This document shows, piece after piece, positions 1 to 9,715 of a stretch of 64,000 bases of DNA. Numbering within the stretch: position 1 is the stretch's first letter; every line of letters starts with the position of its first letter. The notes below the pieces were generated by a model. It ran no database searches and had not been told where the DNA came from. It saw nothing but the letters and a program-made list of their open reading frames with translations. The DNA is from JACVRN01 sp036389255. GTDB lineage: Bacteria; Acidobacteriota; Blastocatellia; Pyrinomonadales; Pyrinomonadaceae. Both the position numbers and the translations under genes were made by a program. The stretch spans positions 62,001 through 126,000 of the forward strand of contig DASVQI010000041.1 in NCBI GenBank assembly GCA_036389255.1, written 5' to 3'.

Positions 1-148
1 AAACTTTGTCCGCCGGTATCAATATTCGACTACTCGTGCCGTGAGAAGTTATACTACACGGTGAACCGAAAAGGCTATAGGAGTCGCATATAAAGCGTAA
101 GAAATCTACAGGGACGCTTCAAATTAAAAGGAGAGCGAAGAGGACGAG

Positions 149-1231
149 ATGGCGAAAGATTTGCTGCACAGGGACGTAGTCATTATAGGGTCAGGGCCTG
201 CCGGATTGACGGCGGCAATTTACGCTGCACGCGCAGACCTTCAACCGCTCGTCATAGAAGGCCCGCAGCCCGGCGGCCAATTGACGATAACCACGGAAGT
301 CGAGAACTATCCGGGCTTCTCCAAGGGCATACAGGGGCCGGAGCTGATGGAGGAGATGCGCGAACAGGCCAAGCGCTTCGGCACGCAGTTTCTGGTCACG
401 TGGGTTCACGAGGCCGATTTGAGCAAGCGCCCCTTTCGTCTTGAGACGGACGAGCAGACCATACGCGCCGAGACTCTCATCATAGCTTCGGGCGCATCGG
501 CCAAGTGGCTAGGCATTCCGGGCGAAGCGCCCGCGCCGCAGGGCCTCGGCGGCTTAGGCGTCTCGGCCTGCGCCACCTGCGACGGCTTCTTCTTCAAAGG
601 CAAGCCGCTCGTGGTCGTGGGCGGCGGCGATACCGCTATGGAAGAGGCCACGTTCCTGACGCGCTACGCCTCGCGCGTCACGGTGGTTCACCGCCGCGAC
701 ACGCTTCGCGCCTCAAAGATAATGCAGGACAAGGCGTTCAAGAACGACAAGATTGACTTCATCTGGGACACGGGCGTCGAAGAGGTTATAGGCTCGCCTG
801 AGACGGGCGTGACGGGCGTGCGACTGAAAAATCTGAAGACGAGCGAAGAGCGCATCTTCCCCTGCGAAGGCGTCTTCGTGGCCATAGGCCACAAGCCCAA
901 CACGGACATCTTTCGCGGCCAACTGGACATGGACGAGATTGGCTATATCAAGACGAGCGGTCGCTCCATGGCCACGAACATTCCGGGTGTGTTCGCCTGC
1001 GGCGATGCGCAGGACAACTTCTACCGGCAGGCCATCACGGCGGCAGGCACAGGCTGCATGGCCGCCATAGACGCCGAGCGTTATCTTGACGACCTGCCCG
1101 TGCCCACGCCCACAGGCGAAGAGATAACAATCGAAGGCGAGCGCATCACCGCAGACCACGAAAAGATAATCATGCCCGACGGCGAAGTCATCTCCAACAT
1201 AACGGAAGGGGTCGGCGCTAAAGGAGATTAG
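149..1231 (+). CDS. trxB: Thioredoxin reductase
   Basis: Cytoplasmic flavoenzyme that passes electrons from NADPH to thioredoxin. The FAD motif GSGPAG is at residues 14-19, the redox-active CATC pair at about 141-144 and the NADPH motif GGGDTA near 158; a C-terminal GDA flavin-binding motif is also present. ATG 149 follows a purine-rich stretch (AAAGGAGA) about 13 bases upstream. The catalytic core ends near residue 318 at AIDAERYL, where most family members stop. About 40 further acidic residues follow, a tail I cannot assign. It stands alone upstream of a toxin-antitoxin pair on the same strand. Confidence 0.95.
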   Translation: MAKDLLHRDVVIIGSGPAGLTAAIYAARADLQPLVIEGPQPGGQLTITTEVENYPGFSKGIQGPELMEEMREQAKRFGTQFLVTWVHEADLSKRPFRLETDEQTIRAETLIIASGASAKWLGIPGEAPAPQGLGGLGVSACATCDGFFFKGKPLVVVGGGDTAMEEATFLTRYASRVTVVHRRDTLRASKIMQDKAFKNDKIDFIWDTGVEEVIGSPETGVTGVRLKNLKTSEERIFPCEGVFVAIGHKPNTDIFRGQLDMDEIGYIKTSGRSMATNIPGVFACGDAQDNFYRQAITAAGTGCMAAIDAERYLDDLPVPTPTGEEITIEGERITADHEKIIMPDGEVISNITEGVGAKGD

Positions 1232-1251
1232 CGACAAAGAGGCAATAAGAG

Positions 1252-1449
1252 ATGAGCATTAAGGGCGTTCGCTACTTGATAGACGATCAGGGAAATCCGG
1301 TTGCCGTCCAGCTTGACTTAAAACAATGGGGCGAGCTTTGGGAAGACATGCAAGATATTATGCTTGCCAGAGAGCGCGCCGACGAGCCCAGAGAATCATG
1401 GGCCGTTGTAAAGGAACAGTTGCGCCGGGAAGGCAAGCTTGATGGCTGA
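1252..1449 (+). CDS. Putative RelB/Phd-like antitoxin
   Basis: A 65-residue protein lying directly before a RelE-type toxin gene and overlapping it by 8 bases, the usual layout of a type II toxin-antitoxin operon. The N-terminus (YLIDDQGNPVAVQLDL) resembles the beta-strand/helix start of small Phd-, RelB- and YefM-like antitoxins, and the C-terminal half is charged and probably wraps the toxin. By family rule it would bind the toxin and repress the operon promoter. The assignment rests mainly on size and context. GAGG and AAGAG before ATG 1252 could serve as ribosome binding site. Confidence 0.7.
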   Translation: MSIKGVRYLIDDQGNPVAVQLDLKQWGELWEDMQDIMLARERADEPRESWAVVKEQLRREGKLDG

Positions 1450-1705
1450 CGGCTACGCGATTAATGTTACGCGTCCGGCGCATAGAGAACTTGGCAATCT
1501 CAGCCGAGACACGCTTAACAGAGTTGCTCAGAAGATAGATGCTCTTGCGAATGAGCCTCGCCCTCCCGGTTGTAGAAAGCTTGTTGGACAAGAGAACCTG
1601 TGGAGAATAAGGGTAGGCGATTACAGAGTTCTATATTCTATTGATGATTCAGCGCGGTTGATTGAAATAATCGCGGTCAGGCATCGAAGCAAAGCTTATG
1701 AATGA
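1442..1705 (+). CDS. RelE/ParE-family toxin
   Basis: Small basic protein with the RelE fold signature: an N-terminal VTRPAHRELGNL segment, a central helix pair ending in ANEPRPPGCRKL, and the strand block LWRIRVGDYRVLYSIDD followed by a C-terminal arginine/histidine run (VRHRSKAYE). RelE-type toxins cleave ribosome-bound mRNA; ParE relatives poison gyrase, and sequence alone does not separate them with certainty. The pattern WRIRVGDYRVLY favours RelE. I chose ATG 1442 over TTG 1439, which only adds one residue. Co-transcribed with the antitoxin gene upstream. Confidence 0.85.
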   Translation: MADGYAINVTRPAHRELGNLSRDTLNRVAQKIDALANEPRPPGCRKLVGQENLWRIRVGDYRVLYSIDDSARLIEIIAVRHRSKAYE

Positions 1706-1720
1706 TGCTGAGGTGAAGAG

Positions 1721-2326
1721 ATGAGAAGGCTGATTTTCATAGCGGTGATGATGATTCTGGCCGCCAGCGCCTCTGCGGAGCAGAGCTACAATCTACCGGA
1801 GCTTCATGTGATAAAGACCGTGACGCTCTCGCCTGCTTATAGCTGCCGCTCGGCCGAAGAATTTCAAAGGGGCTATCAGGAGACGGCGCTCTTTCTCTCT
1901 GACTACTCAAGGAAGAGGAACAGCCCCGACCTGCTGTTCAACGGCGCGTGCCGCGCGCAGGATTACTTTCATGCTTCGACCGCCGGAGACGACATGGCTC
2001 TAATAGCCGACCTTGGCGCGGACGTGCAGTTGGAAAGGGTCACAGCCCACAACGCCTTCAACCTGCGAAATGTAAACACGCCCGGCGATTTCACTCGCTT
2101 CGTCAAAACAGTTCAGGTCGTGGAAGGCCACACCTACGCGGTTCTTCTCAACAAAAGCGAGGTTCGCGGCCTCTTCATCTTCACGGTGGTCAATCACGTA
2201 CAGAACCAGCGCGTGCTCTTGCGGTACGCCGTCAAGGAATATCAGATTATGGGCGCGAAGGCATCGGCCGAGGGATTCGACTGGAGTAAAGAGAGCTTAG
2301 AGAAGCCGGAAGCTAAGCAGAACTAG
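1721..2326 (+). CDS. Exported protein of unknown function
   Basis: A 201-residue protein with a signal peptide (MRRLIFIAVMMILAASASAEQ, cleavage probably after ASA). The mature part has two cysteines (near residues 42 and 67) that could form a periplasmic disulphide, and a beta-rich C-terminal half (TYAVLLNKSEVRGLFIFTV) that might be a small beta-sandwich. I do not recognise the family. GAGGTGAAGAG before ATG 1721 is a good ribosome binding site. It lies 15 bases behind the toxin gene and may be read on the same transcript, but nothing suggests a functional link. Confidence 0.8.
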   Translation: MRRLIFIAVMMILAASASAEQSYNLPELHVIKTVTLSPAYSCRSAEEFQRGYQETALFLSDYSRKRNSPDLLFNGACRAQDYFHASTAGDDMALIADLGADVQLERVTAHNAFNLRNVNTPGDFTRFVKTVQVVEGHTYAVLLNKSEVRGLFIFTVVNHVQNQRVLLRYAVKEYQIMGAKASAEGFDWSKESLEKPEAKQN

Positions 2327-2380
2327 GGCGCGCGCAAAGAGGCACAGGTCACGCTTAGTCTCCTGACGAAGACAGAACTT

Positions 2381-2824
2381 TTACAACAGTACAATCGAGT
2401 CATCCGGCTGGCGGCGCGGGGCTGATGTATGTGATTCTTGTTGCCCGTCGGACTTCTGCGGGCAGGCTTCGCAGTAGGAGCCGTGGCGCTCTACGCGGTC
2501 TTCGCAACTGTTGCAATCGAGCGTCTCGCCCAAGGCTCTGAGCGCGTCCAGAAAGGGAAGCAGCAGGCGGCCTCTTTCGGTCAGAAAATATTCTACGTGC
2601 GGGGGACTTCCGCCGAAGTCGCGGCGCTCTATCAGCGCGTCGCGCTCCATGTCGCGCAGGCGTCCGACCAGCGTGCGGCTGCTTATGGGATGAAGCGCCG
2701 CCAGAAGCTCAGTGGTGCGACGCGCGCCATGAGAGAGGTCGCGCACCACCAGCATAGTCCACTTGTCGCCCACTAGTTGTAGAGCGCCCGTCACAGGACA
2801 TCCGTCGCCTTCACGTCGTCGCAC
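2381..2824 (-). CDS. HxlR-family winged-helix regulator with C-terminal Cys cluster
   Basis: DNA-binding regulator of the HxlR (MarR-like) family: the N-terminal Cys (GDGCPVTGAL), the helix GDKWTMLVVRDL, the recognition segment ISSRTLVGRLRDMERDALIERR and the wing (PPHVEYFLTERGR) are all present. The start is GTG 2824, set by a strong AAAGGAGG ribosome binding site. Unusual is the tail: four cysteines in CNSC-x9-CEAC spacing near residues 104-120, suited to bind zinc or a metal-sulphur centre or to sense oxidants. Members usually act as dimers responding to redox or quinone/aldehyde stress. It has no divergent partner immediately beside it. Confidence 0.88.
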   Translation of the reverse strand: MRRREGDGCPVTGALQLVGDKWTMLVVRDLSHGARRTTELLAALHPISSRTLVGRLRDMERDALIERRDFGGSPPHVEYFLTERGRLLLPFLDALRALGETLDCNSCEDRVERHGSYCEACPQKSDGQQESHTSAPRRQPDDSIVLL

Positions 2825-3100
2825 GCTTTCCCTGCCTCCTTTTTATTAGAGTCTGTAGTTGAAAGCCGAACAGCCTTATCCCCCGTGAGCCCTAGCCCTG
2901 AACTTTTCCGGCAGAGCTTATCACAAAAGAAAGAGGTCGCGTGGCCCAAAACTGATTTGATTTATGCTTGAAATGCGATATTGTGGCATCCCTGAAGCTC
3001 TCTGAATACCTGCAATCCAGTTTCTTCAGAAAGGCACACGGGGGCTTTCGCGCTTCGCCTTGCCGACGAAAGCCTTATCCAAACGACGCCGCCGCACACG

Positions 3101-5473
3101 ATGACAAAGACCGGAACAGATTCACGGGGGGAAGAGCAGCCGGGTGATGCCCAAACGGCTCATGTGCTGCGAACAATCGCGCGTCTGGCGCAGGAGTTGA
3201 CGAGCGCGCGCACTCTTTCCGAGAGTTTCCGGCTCACATTCGACACGCTCTCGAAGCTCTTCAATGCGGACGCACTTCGCGCCACTACGTATGCGGGCGA
3301 AGACCGCCAGCAGCTTTGCGCCCTTCAGGACGCGGAAGGAGAGTTCACCTTTCTGACGGACGGCGAGGTGTTGCCCGTCTCTCATACTATGCTTGAGCGC
3401 GCGGCCCAATCTCTCGCGCCTGTAGCCTTCAATAACGCGCAGGCCGAGTTGACCGGCTCTGAGCTTCTAATCTCGCTCGTGCGCCCGTCGGCCGAGTCCA
3501 TACTGTGCGCGCCTTTAGTGGCGGACGCGAAGATGACAGGCATGGTCATCATCAGCACAGAGCGCGCGGGCGCGTTCTCCGAGTTTGACTTTGTGATTGC
3601 AGGCGCGATTGCTTCGCTGCTGGCGGCCACGACCGCTCGCATAGCATCTGCGGAGAAGGCCGAAGCCGCGCACGAGCGAGAGCTTGAGCGTCAACGTGAA
3701 GAGGCTTTCATTGAGCATCTGCTTTCAGGAGCACGCACCGCGCCCGATTTCGACCGCATCATACAACACACCATAGACGCGCTGGCACGCGTTCTTCCAT
3801 CTAGCTTCGTGGTGCTTCGCGCTGTCTCTTTCGGACGACCGGAGCCCGTCATGCGCGCATGGACGCCGGGACACGACCGCCCGCCGCTTGAGATTCACGC
3901 GCCCATCTCGAAAGTGGAGCGCATAGTCTACACGGAGCAGCGTCCCGTCACGGTCGAGAACATGCGCGAAGGCGCTGCCGCCGGGACGGGTGGCAGCCAG
4001 GAGATGCGCCCTCTGGCCGAGCGACTCGGCGCGCGCGCTCTGATTCTCGCGCCCGTAGTTTACGGAGGACAGACGCTCGCGGCTATAGGGCTGGTGGAAT
4101 CCGACGCGCAGCGACACTGGACGCACGAACAGCAGTCGCTTCTGATGCGCGTTGCCGGAAGCATAGCGCCGCTCATACTGAACTCGCAGCTACACGTGCG
4201 CCTGCGCTCCTACGTGGAAGACCTGCTGACGCTGCTCAGGCTTGTCTCGGACGTCGAGACGGAAGCGCACCTTGACCGTAGTTTACGCGCCGTCCTAGAT
4301 TCATGGTCTAAGCTTTCGAGCGCGGACGCTTCGGCCATTCTCAGGTGGGATGACGAAGCCCAGTTGCTTCGCCTAGCGGCCTCCAAACAACTCCCCACCG
4401 GAATACTTGAGAGGTACACGCAGGGCGTCGGGCTGGAAGACCCCGTGTGCGGGCTCGCGGCAAAAAAGCGTGTCGGCGTGGTCGCAGACCTCGCCAGCGA
4501 GGCACGCGCGGCAGACCTTCACGCGGCGGTCAGGTGGTCGGGCCTGAGAGGCGCTTGGGCCACTCCCGTCACAGGCCCTAACAACCGGCTGTTCGGCGTC
4601 GTCATAACCTTCTCCCGCGTCGTCTCGGAAGTCTCGCCGGAGGAGCAGCGACTGGCAGACCTTTACGCGAGGCTCATGGCCGTCTCCATGCAGAACATCG
4701 AGCGAAGCCGCGAGGCGCGCACAAGGGTTCAGGCCATACGGCAGATAGAAGAGCGCGTGCGCCAGCTAGACCAACACAAGATGGAGTTCATGTCCCTCAT
4801 CTCGCACGAGATGCGAACGCCCCTGAACGCCATCATAGGCTACGCGCAGATGCTCAAGGACGGCTTCTCGGGCGAGCTGAACGAGCAGCAGCAAGCCGAC
4901 GTTCAGACCATAGCCGAGAGCGCAGACCGGCTGCTCAGTATGGTCGAAGAAACTCTAGACCTAGCGCGCATAGACACGGAGCGCTTCCCCATCTTCATGG
5001 ACACAGTGGCCTTTGACGACGTGGTGCGACGAGCCGTGGCGAGCGTGCGCGCCCTAGCGGAAGCGAAGGGGCTGGACATAACCGTGCATATCTCCGAGGA
5101 GGCTCCAATCATTCGCACAGACCCTGAGCGCGTGCGCCAAATCCTGACCAGCCTGCTGTCGAACGCGGTCAAGTTCACCGAAAGCGGCTCGATTCGTGTA
5201 GAGGTCGAGCGCGTCTCGTCGGGCGGCGTGCAGATAAGCGTGCAGGACACGGGCATAGGCTTTGACGCTTCGGCCTTTCCTCAAATCTTCGAAGAATTCC
5301 GGCAACTGGATGCCTCAAACACACGCGTCTACGGCGGAAGCGGCCTCGGCCTTGCTGTCTCAAAACGGCTGGTCGAGCGTCTCGGCGGACAAATCGGCGT
5401 CAGTTCCCGTCCCGGAGAAGGCTCTACTTTCTGGTTTCGCCTCCCGCCGGAAATCCCCGACGCGGACGTATAA
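3101..5473 (+). CDS. GAF-domain sensor histidine kinase
   Basis: Soluble sensor kinase of 790 residues with no membrane span. The N-terminal 500 residues contain about three GAF-like modules (roughly 20-180, 205-365 and 380-540), followed by a short coiled coil. The HisKA box MEFMSLISHEMRTPL carries the phospho-accepting histidine at residue 569. The ATPase part shows the N box (LLSNAVKFTES), G1 (DTGIGFD) and G2 (GGSGLGLAVSKRL). Its stop is 19 bases before the next gene, a REC-GGDEF regulator, the likely phosphate acceptor. GAF ligands cannot be predicted from sequence here. Confidence 0.92.
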   Translation: MTKTGTDSRGEEQPGDAQTAHVLRTIARLAQELTSARTLSESFRLTFDTLSKLFNADALRATTYAGEDRQQLCALQDAEGEFTFLTDGEVLPVSHTMLERAAQSLAPVAFNNAQAELTGSELLISLVRPSAESILCAPLVADAKMTGMVIISTERAGAFSEFDFVIAGAIASLLAATTARIASAEKAEAAHERELERQREEAFIEHLLSGARTAPDFDRIIQHTIDALARVLPSSFVVLRAVSFGRPEPVMRAWTPGHDRPPLEIHAPISKVERIVYTEQRPVTVENMREGAAAGTGGSQEMRPLAERLGARALILAPVVYGGQTLAAIGLVESDAQRHWTHEQQSLLMRVAGSIAPLILNSQLHVRLRSYVEDLLTLLRLVSDVETEAHLDRSLRAVLDSWSKLSSADASAILRWDDEAQLLRLAASKQLPTGILERYTQGVGLEDPVCGLAAKKRVGVVADLASEARAADLHAAVRWSGLRGAWATPVTGPNNRLFGVVITFSRVVSEVSPEEQRLADLYARLMAVSMQNIERSREARTRVQAIRQIEERVRQLDQHKMEFMSLISHEMRTPLNAIIGYAQMLKDGFSGELNEQQQADVQTIAESADRLLSMVEETLDLARIDTERFPIFMDTVAFDDVVRRAVASVRALAEAKGLDITVHISEEAPIIRTDPERVRQILTSLLSNAVKFTESGSIRVEVERVSSGGVQISVQDTGIGFDASAFPQIFEEFRQLDASNTRVYGGSGLGLAVSKRLVERLGGQIGVSSRPGEGSTFWFRLPPEIPDADV

Positions 5474-5492
5474 AATCTGATAAAGTTTTTCT

Positions 5493-6440
5493 ATGGCTGA
5501 AAGTTTGGAAAGTAGCTCTGAGACTATTCTGGTGGCTGACGACGAGCCAATTAACCGCGCGCTGATTCAGCGAAGGCTTGAGCGGGCGGGCTATCGTGTG
5601 ACTACGGCGAAGAACGGGCGCGAGGCCGTCGAGAAGGCGCGCGCGGAGCGGCCCGACCTAGTGATACTGGACGTGATGATGCCCGTGATGGACGGGCTGG
5701 AGGCTTGCCGTCAGATTAAATCGGACGACATAGTGCGCGACACGCCCGTCATCTTTCTCTCCGCGCGAGACGAGACGGAAGTGAAGGTGAGCGGCCTCTC
5801 GCTCGGCGCGAACGACTACATCAGCAAGCCGTTCAAGGCCGAAGAGCTGCTGGCCAGAGTCTACGTCGCGCTTCGCTTAAAGCAGGAGCGCGACTCTCTC
5901 AGACGGCGCGCGGATGAAGCCGTTGCACGCGCCGACGTAGCGCAGGAGCGGGCCATGACGGACGGCCTCACGGGCCTGCTGAACCGCTACGGCCTGCAAC
6001 ACATACTGGCGCGCGAGATGTCCGAGACGCGCCGCTACAATCGCCCGCTCTCCTGCCTGATGATTGACCTGGATAACTTCAAAGAGGTCAATGACGAGCA
6101 GGGCCACGCGGTAGGCGATGTGGCGCTTCAACAGGTGACAACTATCCTGACGGAAAACGTGCGAGGCTCCGACGTGGTCTTCCGCTACGGCGGCGAAGAG
6201 TTTCTCGTGCTGCTGCCCGAAACCGACCTCGAAGGCGCAATCAGCCTCGCGGAAAAGATTAGCCACGCCGCGCGCTCGCGCTCCTTCGGAGACGGCGAGA
6301 GAGTCTTTCCCCTCACCCTGAGCGTAGGCGCAGCGACCCTCTGGGACAACGAATCCGGCAACGACATGATTGCCCGCGCCGACATGGCGCTCTATCAGGC
6401 CAAAGAGCAGGGCCGCAACCGCGTGGAAGCCGCCAGATAA
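5493..6440 (+). CDS. Response regulator with diguanylate cyclase domain (PleD-like)
   Basis: REC-GGDEF protein that should make cyclic di-GMP when phosphorylated. The receiver domain (1-125) has the acidic pair DDE at 16-18 and the phospho-acceptor Asp60 in LVILDVMMP. A coiled linker (about 130-155) leads to the cyclase domain, whose active-site motif GGEEF is at 233-237. The RxxD inhibitory site (RGSD) lies at the canonical distance upstream, so product feedback is expected. Together with the kinase gene just upstream it makes a two-gene signal pathway; no second output domain is present. Confidence 0.93.
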   Translation: MAESLESSSETILVADDEPINRALIQRRLERAGYRVTTAKNGREAVEKARAERPDLVILDVMMPVMDGLEACRQIKSDDIVRDTPVIFLSARDETEVKVSGLSLGANDYISKPFKAEELLARVYVALRLKQERDSLRRRADEAVARADVAQERAMTDGLTGLLNRYGLQHILAREMSETRRYNRPLSCLMIDLDNFKEVNDEQGHAVGDVALQQVTTILTENVRGSDVVFRYGGEEFLVLLPETDLEGAISLAEKISHAARSRSFGDGERVFPLTLSVGAATLWDNESGNDMIARADMALYQAKEQGRNRVEAAR

Positions 6441-6761
6441 AGACGAAGCTGTTGCGGGTTGGCCCGCTCGCTGAGCAACAGGCGAAGAATCCGGCATAAC
6501 AAACTATTGACATTTGCCCCTGACGAGCATATTTTGCGTCCGTCAAAAGTGATTCTTTTAACCTGATGAGTAGTTATTGGCCCTGCTACTTCACTCAACC
6601 AGCCGAGGCGAATCACTGAAAGCTCCTTTAAGAAGATTTACCTTCACTCAAGCTTTAGCCCACGCAGCCAGCGCAGGCTTATTCGCGCTCTCTTAACCGT
6701 AGAGGGCGACTTGCACTATCTCAAGCGCTATCCGGCGCTTCAATTCAAAAGGAGACCTCAA
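6441..6761 (+). other. Intergenic region with a promoter
   Basis: No gene seen. An imperfect CTGTTGC/GCAACAG hairpin (6449-6481) sits just after the cyclase gene without a T-tract. The clear promoter described below lies at 6507-6535, so the next gene would carry a leader of about 220 bases, in which I see no known riboswitch. Confidence 0.5.
6507..6535 (+). promoter_or_regulatory. Sigma-70-type promoter
   Basis: TTGACA at 6507-6512 and TATTTT at 6530-6535 with an optimal 17-base spacer. It points towards the glycosidase-like gene at 6762. Confidence 0.6.
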
Positions 6762-8045
6762 ATGTCCGATAGCAACATTAGTGAAGCACCTGAGCTTAGG
6801 CACCACAGCACTGAGGAGCGTCGCCGCGAATTGAAGGCTGCTGGCGCGTCGGCCCATAAGCATCTTGATAAGATTAAACAACGCCTCAAGATACCGAACT
6901 TAACGTCCGTAGAGACGACCGTTGAGCCGCTTGCCGTCCTACCCGGCTGCATCGAACAATTTAGAATAGTGGGTTTGCAGGTCGGCCCAAACCAGCGCAT
7001 GAAAAAGGTGATTTATGAACAATGGAACGATGGCGTTGACTGCGTCAAAGTCACCTACACAGTTGATTTCCAGTTCACAGGCTACGGCGCTTATTGCCTG
7101 AGCTTCGAGAAAGACCCCGGCAATACGAATCTATTCAACTACTTCTTCCGCGACATAGCCGCTTACGGCATCAACTTTCACCGTACGATGCTCTTCGTCA
7201 ATGAGAATCTGGAGAACTCCAACACAGCGAATCTGCACCGTCTCTTACAGGACGGAAATCAATACACGGTAATGCCCAATACAGCCTATCTGACGAATCT
7301 GGAAAAGATGGTGGTGGCAGCGAAGAACCGTGGAATCGTCGTTGAAGTCTGCCTTTTCGTGCATCACTCGGTGGCCCACGACTATGCGACCACTCCCGCG
7401 CCGGTCGTGCTCACTGGCACTGCTTCTCAGTGCTACCAAGCTTTTTACAACACAAAGAGCGCCTACATTCCGATGCAACAAAACCTGATTGACGGCGTAG
7501 TGACAAAGCTGCTCCCGCACTGGAACGTGATTTACGAGATAGGCAACGAGCTACGTGTGCCCAAGCCGACTGCGGATTACGATAATTCACATCTCACCGC
7601 GTGGATTGATTGGGCCGCGGCCCGAATTCGGACTAAAGATACGAAACATCTCATCACGACGAGTACAGGCACTGATAACGAGGCTTCCGTCAACGCTCTG
7701 TCGAAGATTCAGTTCTGCTCGTTCCATCAGGGTCAATGGAGAGGGAATATAGACGGCGCATGCCTGCGGGTGGATACCAACTACAATCACAAGCACCTTG
7801 TAATAGACGACGACGGAGGCTCGCGCAATATAGGGGAGGTAAGTCCGTGGCCTAAGGCCGCGCTAGACTCACGCGGAGGCTGCCGCGCTTCGTTCAACCA
7901 CAAAGGAATCTCCCCGACCAACCGCTACGACCCCAAGTGGGTGGACGCCGCGCCGCCTCTGGGCGAGAGCAACCCCAAGGCAGCGCTCGCGGCGATTCAA
8001 ACGGGACGCGCCAACTCGACAAGTTCTTGCGCCGGGGAATATTAA
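6762..8045 (+). CDS. Glycoside-hydrolase-like (beta/alpha)8 protein
   Basis: 427-residue protein whose middle part reads like a cellulase-type (clan A) TIM barrel: AYGINFHRTMLFV near the second strand, a VEVCLFVHHS strand, and YEIGNEL, the usual Asn-Glu acid/base motif. A second catalytic glutamate is not obvious; the likely strand-7 position reads LVIDDDGG. No signal peptide is visible, and the first 70 residues are charged and helical, so it is either cytoplasmic or exported by another route. ATG 6762 is chosen because AAAAGGAGA precedes it; an upstream in-frame start at 6711 lacks one. Family and substrate remain uncertain. Confidence 0.6.
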   Translation: MSDSNISEAPELRHHSTEERRRELKAAGASAHKHLDKIKQRLKIPNLTSVETTVEPLAVLPGCIEQFRIVGLQVGPNQRMKKVIYEQWNDGVDCVKVTYTVDFQFTGYGAYCLSFEKDPGNTNLFNYFFRDIAAYGINFHRTMLFVNENLENSNTANLHRLLQDGNQYTVMPNTAYLTNLEKMVVAAKNRGIVVEVCLFVHHSVAHDYATTPAPVVLTGTASQCYQAFYNTKSAYIPMQQNLIDGVVTKLLPHWNVIYEIGNELRVPKPTADYDNSHLTAWIDWAAARIRTKDTKHLITTSTGTDNEASVNALSKIQFCSFHQGQWRGNIDGACLRVDTNYNHKHLVIDDDGGSRNIGEVSPWPKAALDSRGGCRASFNHKGISPTNRYDPKWVDAAPPLGESNPKAALAAIQTGRANSTSSCAGEY

Positions 8046-8075
8046 TCCGACCTTAGAGAAGCTTTTAATCTCTTC

Positions 8076-9485
<1,410 letters not shown>

Positions 9486-9715
9486 TCTTTTCTCTGTTCC
9501 CAAACTTTGTTCTCAGTAAAAAGAGGAACGAATCCGGCCCGGAAACTCCGGTTCAAAAGCTCCGGCGCTCTCCTCTTGATAAGCTCGAATCCTAATATTT
9601 GCTTTATAAATCTACGGCGCGAGGGACGATTAAAATCAATCTCATTAGATGCAGAACAGGGGATAGGTGTTGGGGATAAGGGATAGCAAATCTGCTTCCA
9701 TTCGTACCAAATTTT

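Noticed and set aside
1..148. Partial gene at the left edge
   Set aside because: No frame continues convincingly from the edge; it reads as an upstream region of trxB.
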